Assembly (NCBI GenBank): GCA_964443075.1
Contig: CAYUCB010000021.1
Coordinates: forward strand, 1 to 37,285
DNA length: 37,285 nt
Source of the DNA: DSQQ01 sp964443075
GTDB taxonomy: Bacteria > Chloroflexota > Anaerolineae > 4572-78 > J111
Direction: 5' to 3'
A program made the translations under genes and the position numbers. Below, piece by piece: positions 15,405-23,611 of this stretch (position 1 is the stretch's first letter; each line of letters opens with the position of its first letter). The notes beneath the pieces were generated by a model. It was not told the origin of the DNA. It did no database searches and saw only the letters and a program-made list of their open reading frames with translations.

Positions 15405-16859
15405 ATGCTGCTTGGTAAGTTCGCCAAACGTGATTACTCGCTGGTGGTTAAGAGTGGCCGGAGCGCCGTTGCTCTTGATGATGATTTAATTGAAGAAAAA
15501 GTGGAAGGGGCCTGGTGGTCCCCCGACATTCCTCGCCAGGAACTCAAGGCCATGATGAAACGGAGCGACGGCCCGGCCCTGTTTCATTTTGGCCTGTGGA
15601 TTCTGCTGCTCATCGTGAGCGGTTATCTGGCCGTCTTATCCTGGGGAACGTGGTGGGCAATTCCCGCTTTCTTAATATTTGGCACCATTTACTCCTCCGC
15701 CGACGCCCGCTGGCACGAATGTGGGCATGGCACCCCCTTCAAAACCCACTGGCTCAACGAGTTTTTCTACCAGGTTAGCTCATTTATGACCCTGCGAGAG
15801 GCGCATCTGTGGCGCTGGAGCCACGCCCGCCATCACACTGATACCATCATTGTTATGCAAGACCCGGAAATTCAGGTGACCCGCCCGGCCGACTTGCTCA
15901 AAATCGCGGGCGACTTTTTCTGGCTGTACAGCGGTCCCTCGGAAGTGATGCGGATTATCCGGCACGCTCTGGGTCGGGCGGATGCCAATGTGCTGACTTA
16001 CGTCCCGGAACCGATCCGGCAGAAAATGTACTGGTCCAGCCGGATTTATGTGGCCATTTTTATTGCCTTTGGGATTTGGTCCTACGCTATTGGCAGCTTT
16101 TTGCCGATGATGTTTATTGGCTTGCCCCGTTTTTATGGCGGCTGGCTGCACCAGCTTTTGGGGCTGACCCAACACGCCGGCCTGGCCGAAAATACCCGGG
16201 ATCATCGCCAAAACACCCGCACGGTCTATGTCAACCCGATTTTTCAATATCTTTACATGAACATGAACTACCATATTGAGCATCATGTCATCCCGATGGT
16301 ACCCTACCACACCCTGCCTAAGCTCCATCAAGCCATGGTGGCTCAGACCCCACCCCCCTACACCAGCCTGTGGCAAGTTTACAAAGAGATGATCCCCACT
16401 TTAATTAAGAACGCCTACGAAGACCCCGACTACCATATCGAGCGGCCCTTGCCTGCACCGGTTGTGACCGAATTGCCGCTTCAGGAAAGCGTGAACGGTA
16501 AGAATGGCCACCAAACTCTGGCCGAAAAACCGCAAGCGTTGGCCGGGAATTGGCTGGAAGTTTGCGCGGTTGACAACCTGGATGAGGAAGAGGTCATCGG
16601 ATTTGATTATCAGGGCAAAAAGTATGCGGTCTATCGCTTGCAGGGTGATAATTTCTACGCCAGCGATGGCTTATGCACCCACGAAAAAGTGGCCCTGGCC
16701 GGCGGTTTGGTGCTCGATGGCTGTATTGAGTGCCCCATGCACAACGGCCGGTTCGATGTCACCACCGGCAAAGCGGTCAAACCGCCCGTCCATGAGGACT
16801 TAAAAACCTACCCGGTCATGCGGCGGGGCGACAAAGTCTTTATCAACCTGCCTGAGTAA
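15405..16859 (+). CDS. Fatty-acid-desaturase-type di-iron oxygenase fused to a Rieske ferredoxin (MocD-MocE-like)
   Basis: ATG 15405 follows AAGGAG (15391-15396) at 8 bp, giving 484 residues. Residues about 60-350 are a membrane di-iron desaturase/hydroxylase with its three histidine boxes: His104-ECGH108 , His140-ARHH144 and NYHIEHH (His290, His293, His294), plus TQHAGLAEN. Residues about 385-484 are a Rieske [2Fe-2S] domain: Cys424-x-His426 and Cys443-Pro-Met-His446. The nearest characterised scheme I know is rhizopine MocD (oxygenase) with MocE (Rieske ferredoxin), where they are separate proteins and remove the O-methyl of 3-O-methyl-scyllo-inosamine. A matching FAD reductase is at 17799. 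The prediction is O2-dependent hydroxylation of a methyl group at the membrane, releasing formaldehyde. A lipid desaturase role is less likely given the context. Confidence 0.88.
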   Translation: MLLGKFAKRDYSLVVKSGRSAVALDDDLIEEKVEGAWWSPDIPRQELKAMMKRSDGPALFHFGLWILLLIVSGYLAVLSWGTWWAIPAFLIFGTIYSSADARWHECGHGTPFKTHWLNEFFYQVSSFMTLREAHLWRWSHARHHTDTIIVMQDPEIQVTRPADLLKIAGDFFWLYSGPSEVMRIIRHALGRADANVLTYVPEPIRQKMYWSSRIYVAIFIAFGIWSYAIGSFLPMMFIGLPRFYGGWLHQLLGLTQHAGLAENTRDHRQNTRTVYVNPIFQYLYMNMNYHIEHHVIPMVPYHTLPKLHQAMVAQTPPPYTSLWQVYKEMIPTLIKNAYEDPDYHIERPLPAPVVTELPLQESVNGKNGHQTLAEKPQALAGNWLEVCAVDNLDEEEVIGFDYQGKKYAVYRLQGDNFYASDGLCTHEKVALAGGLVLDGCIECPMHNGRFDVTTGKAVKPPVHEDLKTYPVMRRGDKVFINLPE

Positions 16860-16874
16860 ACCTAAGGAGCTAGA

Positions 16875-17666
16875 ATGGAGCGCAATCATAAAACCGTAGC
16901 CGAGTTGCTGGCGCTAAAAGGTCAACAGCAACTCACCATGTTGTACGTCACGACGCTTGACGAGGCTGCCGCCGCCGAAGCCGCCGGCATTGACATCCTC
17001 TCCATCGTTGACTCGCTGTGGACCCCGGCCATGCGGGCGGCCGCCCCAAGCTGTTTCGTCCAGGTCGGTTTGATTTACGGCCAGCTTGCCACGTTCGAGG
17101 ATTATTTGCGGGCGGCCCATCGGGCCATTCAGATTGGCGGCGACGCGGTCTATTGCGCGGCCAGTCTCGACACCGTCCGCCGGCTCCGGGCCGAGGGTCT
17201 CCCGGTGGTCGGCCATACCGGCCTGATTCCCTCCCGGCGAACATGGACTGGGGGCTTCCGAGCGGTCGGCAAGACCCGCGAGTCGGCCATGTTTGTCTAC
17301 CGGCAGGTGAAGGAACTGGAGGAGGCCGGGGCCTTTGCGGCGGAGATTGAGGTCGTGCCCGAACGGGTGGCCGCCGAGATTTCAAAGCGGACCTCTCTAC
17401 TGCTGTTCTCTATGGGCGCGGGCACCGGCTGTGACGCGCAGTACCTCTTCGCCGATGATGTGCTCGGCCAGAACGACGGGCATGTGCCACGGCATGCGAA
17501 GGTTTACCGTAACTTTCAGGCCGAATACGCCCGGCTGCAACAGGAACGCATTGCCGCCTTCCGGGAGTTCGCCGCCGATGTGGCCGAAGGCCGTTATCCC
17601 GCTGCGGAACACCTGGTAGGGATTGCCGATGACGAATTCGAAGCCTTCCGGCAGCAGTTGGGCTGA
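16875..17666 (+). CDS. PanB-like (ketopantoate hydroxymethyltransferase family) enzyme
   Basis: The 263-residue product is a PEP-mutase/isocitrate-lyase-type TIM barrel of the PanB family. Recognisable PanB elements are KTVAELLALKGQQ at the start, the VGHTGLIPSRRTWTGGFRAVGKT loop and the C-terminal GAGTGCDAQYLFADDVLGQN followed by RHAKVYRNF. True PanB transfers a hydroxymethyl group from methylene-tetrahydrofolate to ketoisovalerate for coenzyme A synthesis. This copy diverges: the usual ILVGDSLG-type metal motif reads LSIVDSLWTP. Located 15 bp after the oxygenase fusion and before its reductase, it more plausibly adds a one-carbon unit (formaldehyde or methylene-folate derived from demethylation) to a keto acid, or splits a C-C bond. 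That role is inference; no panC or panD gene is near. Confidence 0.8.
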   Translation: MERNHKTVAELLALKGQQQLTMLYVTTLDEAAAAEAAGIDILSIVDSLWTPAMRAAAPSCFVQVGLIYGQLATFEDYLRAAHRAIQIGGDAVYCAASLDTVRRLRAEGLPVVGHTGLIPSRRTWTGGFRAVGKTRESAMFVYRQVKELEEAGAFAAEIEVVPERVAAEISKRTSLLLFSMGAGTGCDAQYLFADDVLGQNDGHVPRHAKVYRNFQAEYARLQQERIAAFREFAADVAEGRYPAAEHLVGIADDEFEAFRQQLG

Positions 17667-17690
17667 TCGAAGCTAATCAAGCCAATATAT

Positions 17691-17753
17691 CGTAAAACGT
17701 GAAGCGTAAAACGTAATGGTTTTCACCCAAAATCATTACGTTTTACGTTTTTA
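17691..17753 (+). terminator. Intrinsic terminator built on a CGTAAAACGT repeat
   Basis: Perfect arms CGTAAAACGTAATG (17705-17718) and CATTACGTTTTACG (17734-17747) extend inward by five more pairs (one G-U) to a CACCC loop and are followed by TTTTT (17748-17752). A further CGTAAAACGT lies just upstream at 17691. The same repeat family forms another stem at 28397-28497. It probably ends transcription of the oxygenase/PanB pair. Confidence 0.75.
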
Positions 17754-17798
17754 GCTGAAATGAAACGCGCTCGCACAATTTAGAAAGGATACGAATGA

Positions 17799-19022
17799 AT
17801 GTCACCAGCAATGGTCATCATTGGGGCTAACCTGGCCGGCGGCGTAGCGGCCATCACCTTGCGCGATGAGGGCTTTACCGGCCAGGTAATTCTCATTGGG
17901 GCGGAGCCGCACCTGCCTTATGAACGCCCGCCGCTGTCCAAGAAATATTTACAGGGCGAGAAATCGCTGGCAGAGATTACCCTCAGACCGCTGGCCTTTT
18001 ATACGGAGCACAACATCGAAACCCGCTTGGGGGTGCGGGCCAGACGGGTTGACCCCCAGGCCAGGGTGGTCGAACTTGAAAATGGCGGGCTTATCCCTTA
18101 TGACAAAGTTTTGATTGCCACCGGGGTGCGCAACCGCAAATTACCGGTGCCTGGAGCCGACTTGCCCGGTATTTACAGTCTGCGCGATGCGGCGGAGGCC
18201 GATGTGATTCGTCAAGAAGCTGTGGCCGGGCGAAAAGCGGTTCTGGTTGGGATGGGCTTTATCGGCTCCGAAGTGGCGGCGACCCTGCGCCAACTGGGGG
18301 TCGAGGTGGCGGTGGTTGAGCCGTTAAAGCTACCCCTGGCTCATATTCTGGGCGACGAGGTGGGGCGCGTTTTTGAGAGTTTTCACCGGGAGCATGGGGT
18401 GCAGTTGTATTTTGAGGAATTTGCGGCGCGGTTTGAGGGCGACAGCCGGGTTCAGCGCGTCATCACCCAGAGTGGCCGGCAGCTTGAGTGCGATTTTGTG
18501 GTGGTGGGCGTTGGCGTTGAGCCGGTCACGGAGGTCGTCGCCGGGACTGGAGTCAAACTGGATAACGGCATTGTGGTTGATGAGTATTGCCAGACCAACG
18601 TTGAGGGTATTTATGCCGCCGGTGACGTGGCTCGGCCTTACCATCCCCTCATTGGGCGGCATATTCGGGTGGAACATTATCAAAATGCCATCTCGCAAGG
18701 GCAGGTTGCCGCCCGCAATATGCTGGGCAAACCCCAAGCCTACGCTGAAGTCCACTGGTTCTGGTCCGATCAGTATGATTATAACATTCAGTACGCCGGC
18801 TTTCACGATCAGTGGGATGAATTTGTGGTGCGGGGTAGTTTAGAGCAGCGCAACTTTATTGGCTTTTATCTTAAAAATCAGCGCATCGGAGCGGCTGTAG
18901 CGATGAACCGGCCTAAAGATTTGCGTTTGACCATGCCGCTCATAGAGGCCAAAACCCCGGTTGAGGTGAAAGACCTGACGGATGAGGCGGTCAAGCTGCG
19001 CTCTTTACTCCCCCGTAGCTGA
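17799..19022 (+). CDS. NAD(P)H:ferredoxin reductase, FAD-dependent (MocF/BenC-type class)
   Basis: The 407-residue protein is a two-dinucleotide-fold flavoprotein of the rubredoxin/ferredoxin reductase type. The FAD motif is IIGANLAGGVAAITLRDEGF (residues about 6-25; GxNxAG instead of the usual GxGxxG). PYERPPLSKKYLQGE is typical of oxygenase reductases, the NAD(P) motif is GMGFIGSEVAATLRQLG and the second FAD motif is GIYAAGDVA. A reductase C-terminal domain (HWFWSDQYDYNIQYAG) completes it. ATG 17799 follows AAAGGA at 17783-17788. It should supply electrons from NAD(P)H to the Rieske domain of the fusion at 15405, the same division of labour as MocF with MocDE. The terminator between them suggests separate transcription or attenuation. 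Confidence 0.92.
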   Translation: MSPAMVIIGANLAGGVAAITLRDEGFTGQVILIGAEPHLPYERPPLSKKYLQGEKSLAEITLRPLAFYTEHNIETRLGVRARRVDPQARVVELENGGLIPYDKVLIATGVRNRKLPVPGADLPGIYSLRDAAEADVIRQEAVAGRKAVLVGMGFIGSEVAATLRQLGVEVAVVEPLKLPLAHILGDEVGRVFESFHREHGVQLYFEEFAARFEGDSRVQRVITQSGRQLECDFVVVGVGVEPVTEVVAGTGVKLDNGIVVDEYCQTNVEGIYAAGDVARPYHPLIGRHIRVEHYQNAISQGQVAARNMLGKPQAYAEVHWFWSDQYDYNIQYAGFHDQWDEFVVRGSLEQRNFIGFYLKNQRIGAAVAMNRPKDLRLTMPLIEAKTPVEVKDLTDEAVKLRSLLPRS

Positions 19023-19040
19023 TTGACCAGGATGAGCTAT

Positions 19041-19136
19041 CCTGCCCTATTCTCCTCTGCCTGAAAATTTCATGATACGTTGAGGGCAGGGTATACTTAC
19101 CCCTGAATCAGGCTTCACCAGGACCTCTGGTGAGCC
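19041..19136 (+). repeat. Two small inverted repeats before the DUF4236 gene
   Basis: CCTGCCCT (19041-19048) pairs with AGGGCAGG (19083-19090). Downstream GGCTTCACCAG and CTGGTGAGCC (19111-19136) form a second stem with one bulged base. Either could terminate or insulate transcription after the reductase gene; neither has a T-run. Confidence 0.4.
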
Positions 19137-19171
19137 AGATACCCAATAAAGAAAGAAGAATTATTGAGCCT

Positions 19172-20191
19172 ATGGGCCTTCGGGTGCAAAAAAGTATCCG
19201 CCTGGGCAAACACCTGCGGATTAATCTGAGTAAAAGTGGCCTTGGAGCCAGTATCAACCTTTTTGGGGTGACGGTGGGGGCCGGCCCTCGCGGTCCTTAT
19301 GTTTCGGTTAACCTGCCCGGCTCGGGGGTAAGCTATCGCCAAAACCTGACCGGCGGCCGGGCCAATGTGATCAAGCAATCATCAGCCCAGGTTGAGGCCG
19401 ACGCCCAGGCTGCGTCCTCCTTGCCCGAACCCGGTTTTTTTGCTGCCGGCGAGGAGAAAGAATTGTTTAAAGGGCTGGAGGCGTATCATGCCGGTCAATC
19501 TGAGGAGGCTCTTAAATATTTTCTCGCCGCCGCCGAAGAAGAACCGGGCGCGGCTATCATGGCTGCCGCGCTATTGCAGCCTGATGAGGCCGGGCGTTTT
19601 CGGGCGATTGAACTGCTGGAACGGGTGGTAGAAAGCGATGAGGATTTTCCGACGCCGCTGATGGAAAAATATCTGGCCGATTTGAACCTGACTATCGAAA
19701 TTACGCCCAGTGTGGCCGTAGATGTACCGGTGAATGGGCTGGCCGCCCCCCTGCTCCTGGTCGAACTTTACCAGGCCACCCGGCGGGTGCAAGAAGCCAT
19801 TGCCTTGCTGGACGAAGTGGCCGGATTAGCCAGCGAGCCGGTTTTGCTGTTATCGCTGTGCGAGCTATACACCAGCCGCGCCATGTGGCCGCAGTTGATA
19901 GACCAGGCCAAAGCGGTTGAGCCGGATGATGATGTGACCACCAGTATTGTTATTTTTTATGGCCGGGCCATGCAATCTCAGGAATTGCATGAGGCGGCGG
20001 TGAGCGTATTTAACAAGGCATTGCGCAAAAAAGCCGGGCGCAGTCCACAAGTGCGGCGCGAAGCCATTTACTGGCGGGCCGTATCTTACGAGGCGCAAGG
20101 CAAAACGGCCCAGGCCCGCAAAGAGTGGGAACTTCTATACGCTGAAGACCCCGATTTTAAGGATGTGGCGCAGCGGTTAGGGTCAGTTTAA
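19172..20191 (+). CDS. DUF4236 domain plus TPR-repeat protein, function unknown
   Basis: I place the start at ATG 19172, because MGLRVQKSIRLGKHLRINLSK is the normal opening of a DUF4236 domain; a GTG at 19130 would add 14 residues. The 339-residue product has the small basic DUF4236 domain (1-55, ending GPRGPYVSVNLPGSGVSY), a short linker, then about 270 residues of helical TPR/tetratrico-like repeats (GLEAYHAGQSEEALKYFLAAAEEEPG, ELYQATRRVQEAIALLDEV, WRAVSYEAQGKTAQARKEWELLY). DUF4236 has no established function; it often occurs at the N-terminus of varied bacterial proteins. No signal peptide or membrane segment is visible. It is not obviously linked to polyol metabolism. Confidence 0.82.
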   Translation: MGLRVQKSIRLGKHLRINLSKSGLGASINLFGVTVGAGPRGPYVSVNLPGSGVSYRQNLTGGRANVIKQSSAQVEADAQAASSLPEPGFFAAGEEKELFKGLEAYHAGQSEEALKYFLAAAEEEPGAAIMAAALLQPDEAGRFRAIELLERVVESDEDFPTPLMEKYLADLNLTIEITPSVAVDVPVNGLAAPLLLVELYQATRRVQEAIALLDEVAGLASEPVLLLSLCELYTSRAMWPQLIDQAKAVEPDDDVTTSIVIFYGRAMQSQELHEAAVSVFNKALRKKAGRSPQVRREAIYWRAVSYEAQGKTAQARKEWELLYAEDPDFKDVAQRLGSV

Positions 20192-20291
20192 GGAGGATGA
20201 TTTAGACTTAATCGGTCAATAGGATTATAATGCAATCCAGATTGATATAAAAATCACAATCGTTATTCTCAACCAACTTTTTGGAGACCCT

Positions 20292-21416
20292 ATGAATCAG
20301 CCAACCCGTTTTTACTTTCTGGATAACCTGCGCGCATTTGTGGTCCTACTGGTCGTGGTTTTACACGGTTCGATGACCTACATGGCCTACGCCCCGGAGT
20401 GGTGGTACGTGCTTGACGCTCAGAACAGTTTATTTTTTACCATTATGGTCTTGATGATTGATATTCCCATTATGCAGGTGATGTTTTTTATCGCCGGTTA
20501 TTTTGTCTGGCCTTCGCTGGTTAAGCGCGGCCCGGGGCAGTTTGTCAAAGATAAATTCATTCGAGTCGGCGCTCCCTGGCTTTTTGGCGCGTTATTTTTA
20601 GCGCCGCCCACCGCCTATATGATTTACTATTCCCGTCAGGTGCCCATGAGCCTGGGGCAGTTTTGGGCCACCGATTTTTGGAGCAAAGCCTACCAGCAAT
20701 CGGTTTATTGGTATCTGGGAGTGCTGTTTTTCTTTTTTGTGGGGTTGAGCCTGCTTTACGCAGCGGTTAAAGGGTTGCAAGCGCTTAAACCTCAATTGGC
20801 CCGCCCCTCCTGGAAATTGTTTGGTTCATTTTTGGCACTTATGAGCCTGGGCATGTTGGTCATGAACCAATTCTTTCCGCCAGACGCCTGGTTTACCAAC
20901 TGGTATATTCTGGTCATTCAACCGGTGCGAGCGCCGTTGTATCTGGGCTACTTTATTTTAGGGATCTATGCCCATCTGCAAGGCTGGTTTAAAGCCGATG
21001 GTTACAAACCCGGCCTGCCTGGCTGGGGCGGCGTGTGGCTGGTTTCCGGGCTGCTTTACCTGGTGCTCAGGCTGTTTGTTATGCCGACCGTGCCCCAACC
21101 TACCCTGCTTATCCAGGCGGCTTACGCTATTTTGTTTAATGCCTTTTGCCTCTCCTCTTTAATGGCCGGGGCGGCTTTGTTTCAACAAAAAATCAACAGC
21201 GCCGGCCCGGTTTGGAGCAGTCTGGCTGCCAATTCTTACGGTATTTACTACATTCATCCGCTCATCCTCTATCCTTTGGCCTATGTTTTTACGTTTATCT
21301 CCTGGCCTTTGGCCCTAAAAGCCCCGGTGGTGATTATTTTAGCCATTGCCTTATCATGGGCCGTCAGCGCGTTTGTACTAACCAAAGTGCCGGGGGTGCG
21401 CCGCGCCTTTGCTTAA
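20292..21416 (+). CDS. Acyltransferase family 3 membrane protein (MdoC/OafA type)
   Basis: This 374-residue protein has about ten hydrophobic segments and opens with RFYFLDNLRAFVVLLVVVLH, the conserved LDxLRaxxxxxVvxxH motif of acyltransferase-3 proteins with its catalytic histidine. FFIAGYFVWPSLVKRGPGQF and FIRVGAPWLFG are also typical. Such enzymes move acetyl or succinyl groups onto glycans or lipids across the membrane. GGAG precedes ATG at about 6 bp. It stands alone between the TPR protein and the LacI gene, with about 100 bp on each side, so a link to the catabolic genes is not shown. Confidence 0.85.
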   Translation: MNQPTRFYFLDNLRAFVVLLVVVLHGSMTYMAYAPEWWYVLDAQNSLFFTIMVLMIDIPIMQVMFFIAGYFVWPSLVKRGPGQFVKDKFIRVGAPWLFGALFLAPPTAYMIYYSRQVPMSLGQFWATDFWSKAYQQSVYWYLGVLFFFFVGLSLLYAAVKGLQALKPQLARPSWKLFGSFLALMSLGMLVMNQFFPPDAWFTNWYILVIQPVRAPLYLGYFILGIYAHLQGWFKADGYKPGLPGWGGVWLVSGLLYLVLRLFVMPTVPQPTLLIQAAYAILFNAFCLSSLMAGAALFQQKINSAGPVWSSLAANSYGIYYIHPLILYPLAYVFTFISWPLALKAPVVIILAIALSWAVSAFVLTKVPGVRRAFA

Positions 21417-21452
21417 GGTGGTAACTTTTCTTACAATCCACTCGCCCCCCTA

Positions 21453-21481
21453 TTGACATCCAAAGTAAATTGTGGTAACAT
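21453..21481 (+). promoter_or_regulatory. Promoter of the lacI-family gene
   Basis: A consensus -35 TTGACA (21453-21458) is followed after 17 bp by TAACAT (21476-21481). The operator palindrome begins 3 bp later, so transcription would start inside it. It is the best promoter in this part of the window together with the one at 23889. Confidence 0.75.
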
Positions 21482-21483
21482 TT

Positions 21484-21509
21484 TAGCTATGCACACGTGT
21501 GCATAGCTA
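21484..21509 (+). promoter_or_regulatory. 26-bp perfect palindromic operator in front of lacI
   Basis: The two 13-bp halves are exact reverse complements and share the 18-bp core TATGCACACGTGTGCATA (21488-21505) with the site at 23920. Even, central-CG palindromes of about 18-20 bp are the usual targets of LacI-family repressors. Its place just after the -10 implies autorepression of the regulator encoded at 21541. Confidence 0.85.
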
Positions 21510-21540
21510 TTCTGGATTAATTTGCTTGTGGGGAGGCGCT

Positions 21541-22542
21541 GTGCCGGTTACGATTAAAGACATCGCCAAAGCTGCCGGAGTCTCTCACACCACCGTTTCT
21601 CGCGCCCTTAAAAGCAACCCGGCTATCAGCCCCGAAACCACCCAACGTGTCCGGCAGTTGGCCCGCGAGATGGGCTACGTGCCCAGCGCGGTAGCCCAAA
21701 GCCTGCTCTCCCGGCGCACCCATACCGTGGGGATGGTGGTCACCACCATTGCCGACCCCTTTATTGTGCAGGTGGTTGAAGGGGCCGAACGTACCGCCCA
21801 GGAATCCGGTTACAGCGTTTTTCTCAGTTCCTCGCACAACAACCCCGATCAGGAAATAGCCGTGGTAGAAATGTTTCAACGCCGCCGGGTGGATGCCATT
21901 ATTGTCACCTCTTCCCGGGTGGGTAGTTTGTACAGCGCTCGTCTGGATCAAATTCAAGTGCCCATTGTGTTAATTAATAACCAGGCCGAAGGTGAGTTTC
22001 TGCACTCGGTAGCGGTTGATGATTTGCAGGGGGCGCAGTTGGCCGTTGAACATTTGCTAACTCTGGGCCACCGGCAGATTAGCTATATTGGCGCCACCGA
22101 CCGGCCCAAATCAAATGGGCGGCGGTTAGCCGGTTACACCCTGGCCCTTAGCCAGGCCGGCATTACCGTTGACCCAGCCTTGATTGTGTCTACGCCTTTT
22201 AACGATGATTTTCAGCGGGGCGAAGCCGCTTTAAACCTTCTGTTAGAAACTGGTACAACGGCCATTTTCTGTTATAATGATCGTATCGCGATTGGGCTGC
22301 TCTCCGCCTGTCATCAGCAGCGGCTTGTTGTACCCCAGCAACTCAGTATTGTTGGCTTTGACGATATTGAACCAGCCTTAGCCGTAATTCCCCCTCTGAC
22401 TACTGTGCGCCAACCTCGTTTACAACTTGGCCAACTGGCCATGCAGATGGTATTTGATTTGCTTGATGGACAAGAAGCACAGGACCAGGTTTTACCCTGT
22501 GAACTGGTGGTGCGCCAAACTACCGCACCCGTTTCTCTATAA
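21541..22542 (+). CDS. LacI-family transcriptional regulator, candidate inositol-pathway repressor
   Basis: I choose GTG 21541, preceded by GGGGAGG, because the helix-turn-helix then starts immediately (VTIKDIAKAAGVSHTTVSRALK, residues 3-24). An earlier GTG at 21499 lies inside the operator and is improbable. The 333-residue product has the DNA-binding domain, the hinge helix (PSAVAQSLLSRRT) and a periplasmic-binding-like effector domain (VGMVVTTIADPFIVQVVEGAE, HLLTLGHRQISYIGATDRPKSNGRRLAGY, TAIFCYNDRIAIGLL, VPQQLSIVGFDDIEPALAVIPPLTTVRQP). It probably binds the identical palindromes at 21484 and 23920 and is released by an inositol-related ligand. The effector identity is inference. Confidence 0.93.
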   Translation: MPVTIKDIAKAAGVSHTTVSRALKSNPAISPETTQRVRQLAREMGYVPSAVAQSLLSRRTHTVGMVVTTIADPFIVQVVEGAERTAQESGYSVFLSSSHNNPDQEIAVVEMFQRRRVDAIIVTSSRVGSLYSARLDQIQVPIVLINNQAEGEFLHSVAVDDLQGAQLAVEHLLTLGHRQISYIGATDRPKSNGRRLAGYTLALSQAGITVDPALIVSTPFNDDFQRGEAALNLLLETGTTAIFCYNDRIAIGLLSACHQQRLVVPQQLSIVGFDDIEPALAVIPPLTTVRQPRLQLGQLAMQMVFDLLDGQEAQDQVLPCELVVRQTTAPVSL

Positions 22543-22560
22543 TCCACAATAATTTATAAC

Positions 22561-22579
22561 TTCGTCAATGTTTGACGAA
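22561..22579 (+). repeat. 8-bp inverted repeat between lacI and iolG
   Basis: TTCGTCAA and TTGACGAA flank TGT in the 55-bp gap before the iolG ribosome site. It has no similarity to the LacI operators. It may be an mRNA stem or a weak regulatory site. Confidence 0.5.
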
Positions 22580-22597
22580 CCCAGGAGGAGGTCATAG

Positions 22598-23611
22598 ATG
22601 ACAACTCAGCTTAACCTCGGATTGATTGGCGCAGGTCGTATTGGCCGGGTGCATGCCGAAAATCTAACTTTTCGCCTCCCCGGAGTGAAAATAACTGCCG
22701 TAGCCGATGTTTCTTTGCCGGCGGCAGAACAGTGTGCCGCCGCTTATCAAATCCCCGCTGTTTTTCAAAACCCCCAGGCCATTTTTGAAGATGAGTCTAT
22801 CCAGGCCGTTATTATTTGTTCCAGCACCGATACCCACGCCCAATTTATTACCCAGGCCGCCCAGGCCGGCAAACACATTTTTTGCGAAAAGCCGATAGCC
22901 CTTAACCTGGGCGTGATTGACGCGGCTCTGGCCGCCGTTGACCAAGCCGGCGTGAAACTACAAATCGGCTTTAACCGCCGCTTTGACCCCAGCTTTAAAC
23001 AGGCGCGTGATCTGGTGGCCGAGGGGAAAATTGGTACGCCCCACCTGGTACGCATTACCAGCCGCGATCCGGCCCCGCCGCCGGTTGAGTACGTGAAAGT
23101 GTCGGGGGGTATTTTTTTAGATATGACCATCCATGATTTTGATATGGCCCGTTATCTGATTGACAGCGAGGTTGAAGAAATTTTTGCCACTGGCGCGGTC
23201 CTGGTTGACCCGGCGATTGGCGCGGCCGGCGATATTGATACCGCCATTACCACCCTGCGCTACGCCAGCGGCGCGTTGGGGGCCATTGATAACAGCCGAA
23301 AAGCCGTGTATGGCTATGACCAACGGGTGGAAGTGTTTGGCTCCGCCGGGGTGGTGATAGTTGGTAATCACACCCCGCACCAGGCGGTATACAGCAATAC
23401 CGAGGGCGTTCATGCCGCGTTACCCCTCTATTTTTTCTTGGAACGGTACACCGAAGCTTACGTGGCGGAGATGAAAGCCTTTATCCAGTGTGTTTTGCAC
23501 GACACCCCCTCCCCGGTTACCGGCCTGGATGGCCGTATTCCGGTGGTGATGGGCCTGGCCGCCGGAAAATCGTACCGCGAGCGCCGGCCGGTCAAGCTGA
23601 GTGAGTTTTAG
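22598..23611 (+). CDS. iolG: myo-Inositol 2-dehydrogenase (Gfo/Idh/MocA family)
   Basis: The 337-residue NAD-dependent enzyme oxidises myo-inositol to 2-keto-myo-inositol (scyllo-inosose). The nucleotide motif is GAGRIGRVHAEN (11-22). The catalytic residues match Bacillus IolG: Lys98 in EKP, Asp175 and His179 in DMTIHDFDMAR. The diagnostic IGFNRRFDPSF, DTAITTLRYASGALGAIDNSRKA and YGYDQRVEVFGS segments are all present and are typical of inositol dehydrogenases rather than other family members. ATG follows AGGAGGAGG. It is downstream of the LacI gene and is probably cotranscribed with it, so under the same operator. This is the entry step of the ring pathway completed by genes at 23999, 25281 and 29466. 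Confidence 0.92.
   Translation: MTTQLNLGLIGAGRIGRVHAENLTFRLPGVKITAVADVSLPAAEQCAAAYQIPAVFQNPQAIFEDESIQAVIICSSTDTHAQFITQAAQAGKHIFCEKPIALNLGVIDAALAAVDQAGVKLQIGFNRRFDPSFKQARDLVAEGKIGTPHLVRITSRDPAPPPVEYVKVSGGIFLDMTIHDFDMARYLIDSEVEEIFATGAVLVDPAIGAAGDIDTAITTLRYASGALGAIDNSRKAVYGYDQRVEVFGSAGVVIVGNHTPHQAVYSNTEGVHAALPLYFFLERYTEAYVAEMKAFIQCVLHDTPSPVTGLDGRIPVVMGLAAGKSYRERRPVKLSEF

Noticed and set aside
15780..16376. 198-codon open frame on the minus strand
   Set aside because: It overlaps the desaturase domain, whose three histidine boxes prove the plus-strand gene.
21499..21540. Upstream GTG start for the LacI protein
   Set aside because: It lies within the operator palindrome and adds residues not found in LacI proteins; GTG 21541 has a ribosome site.
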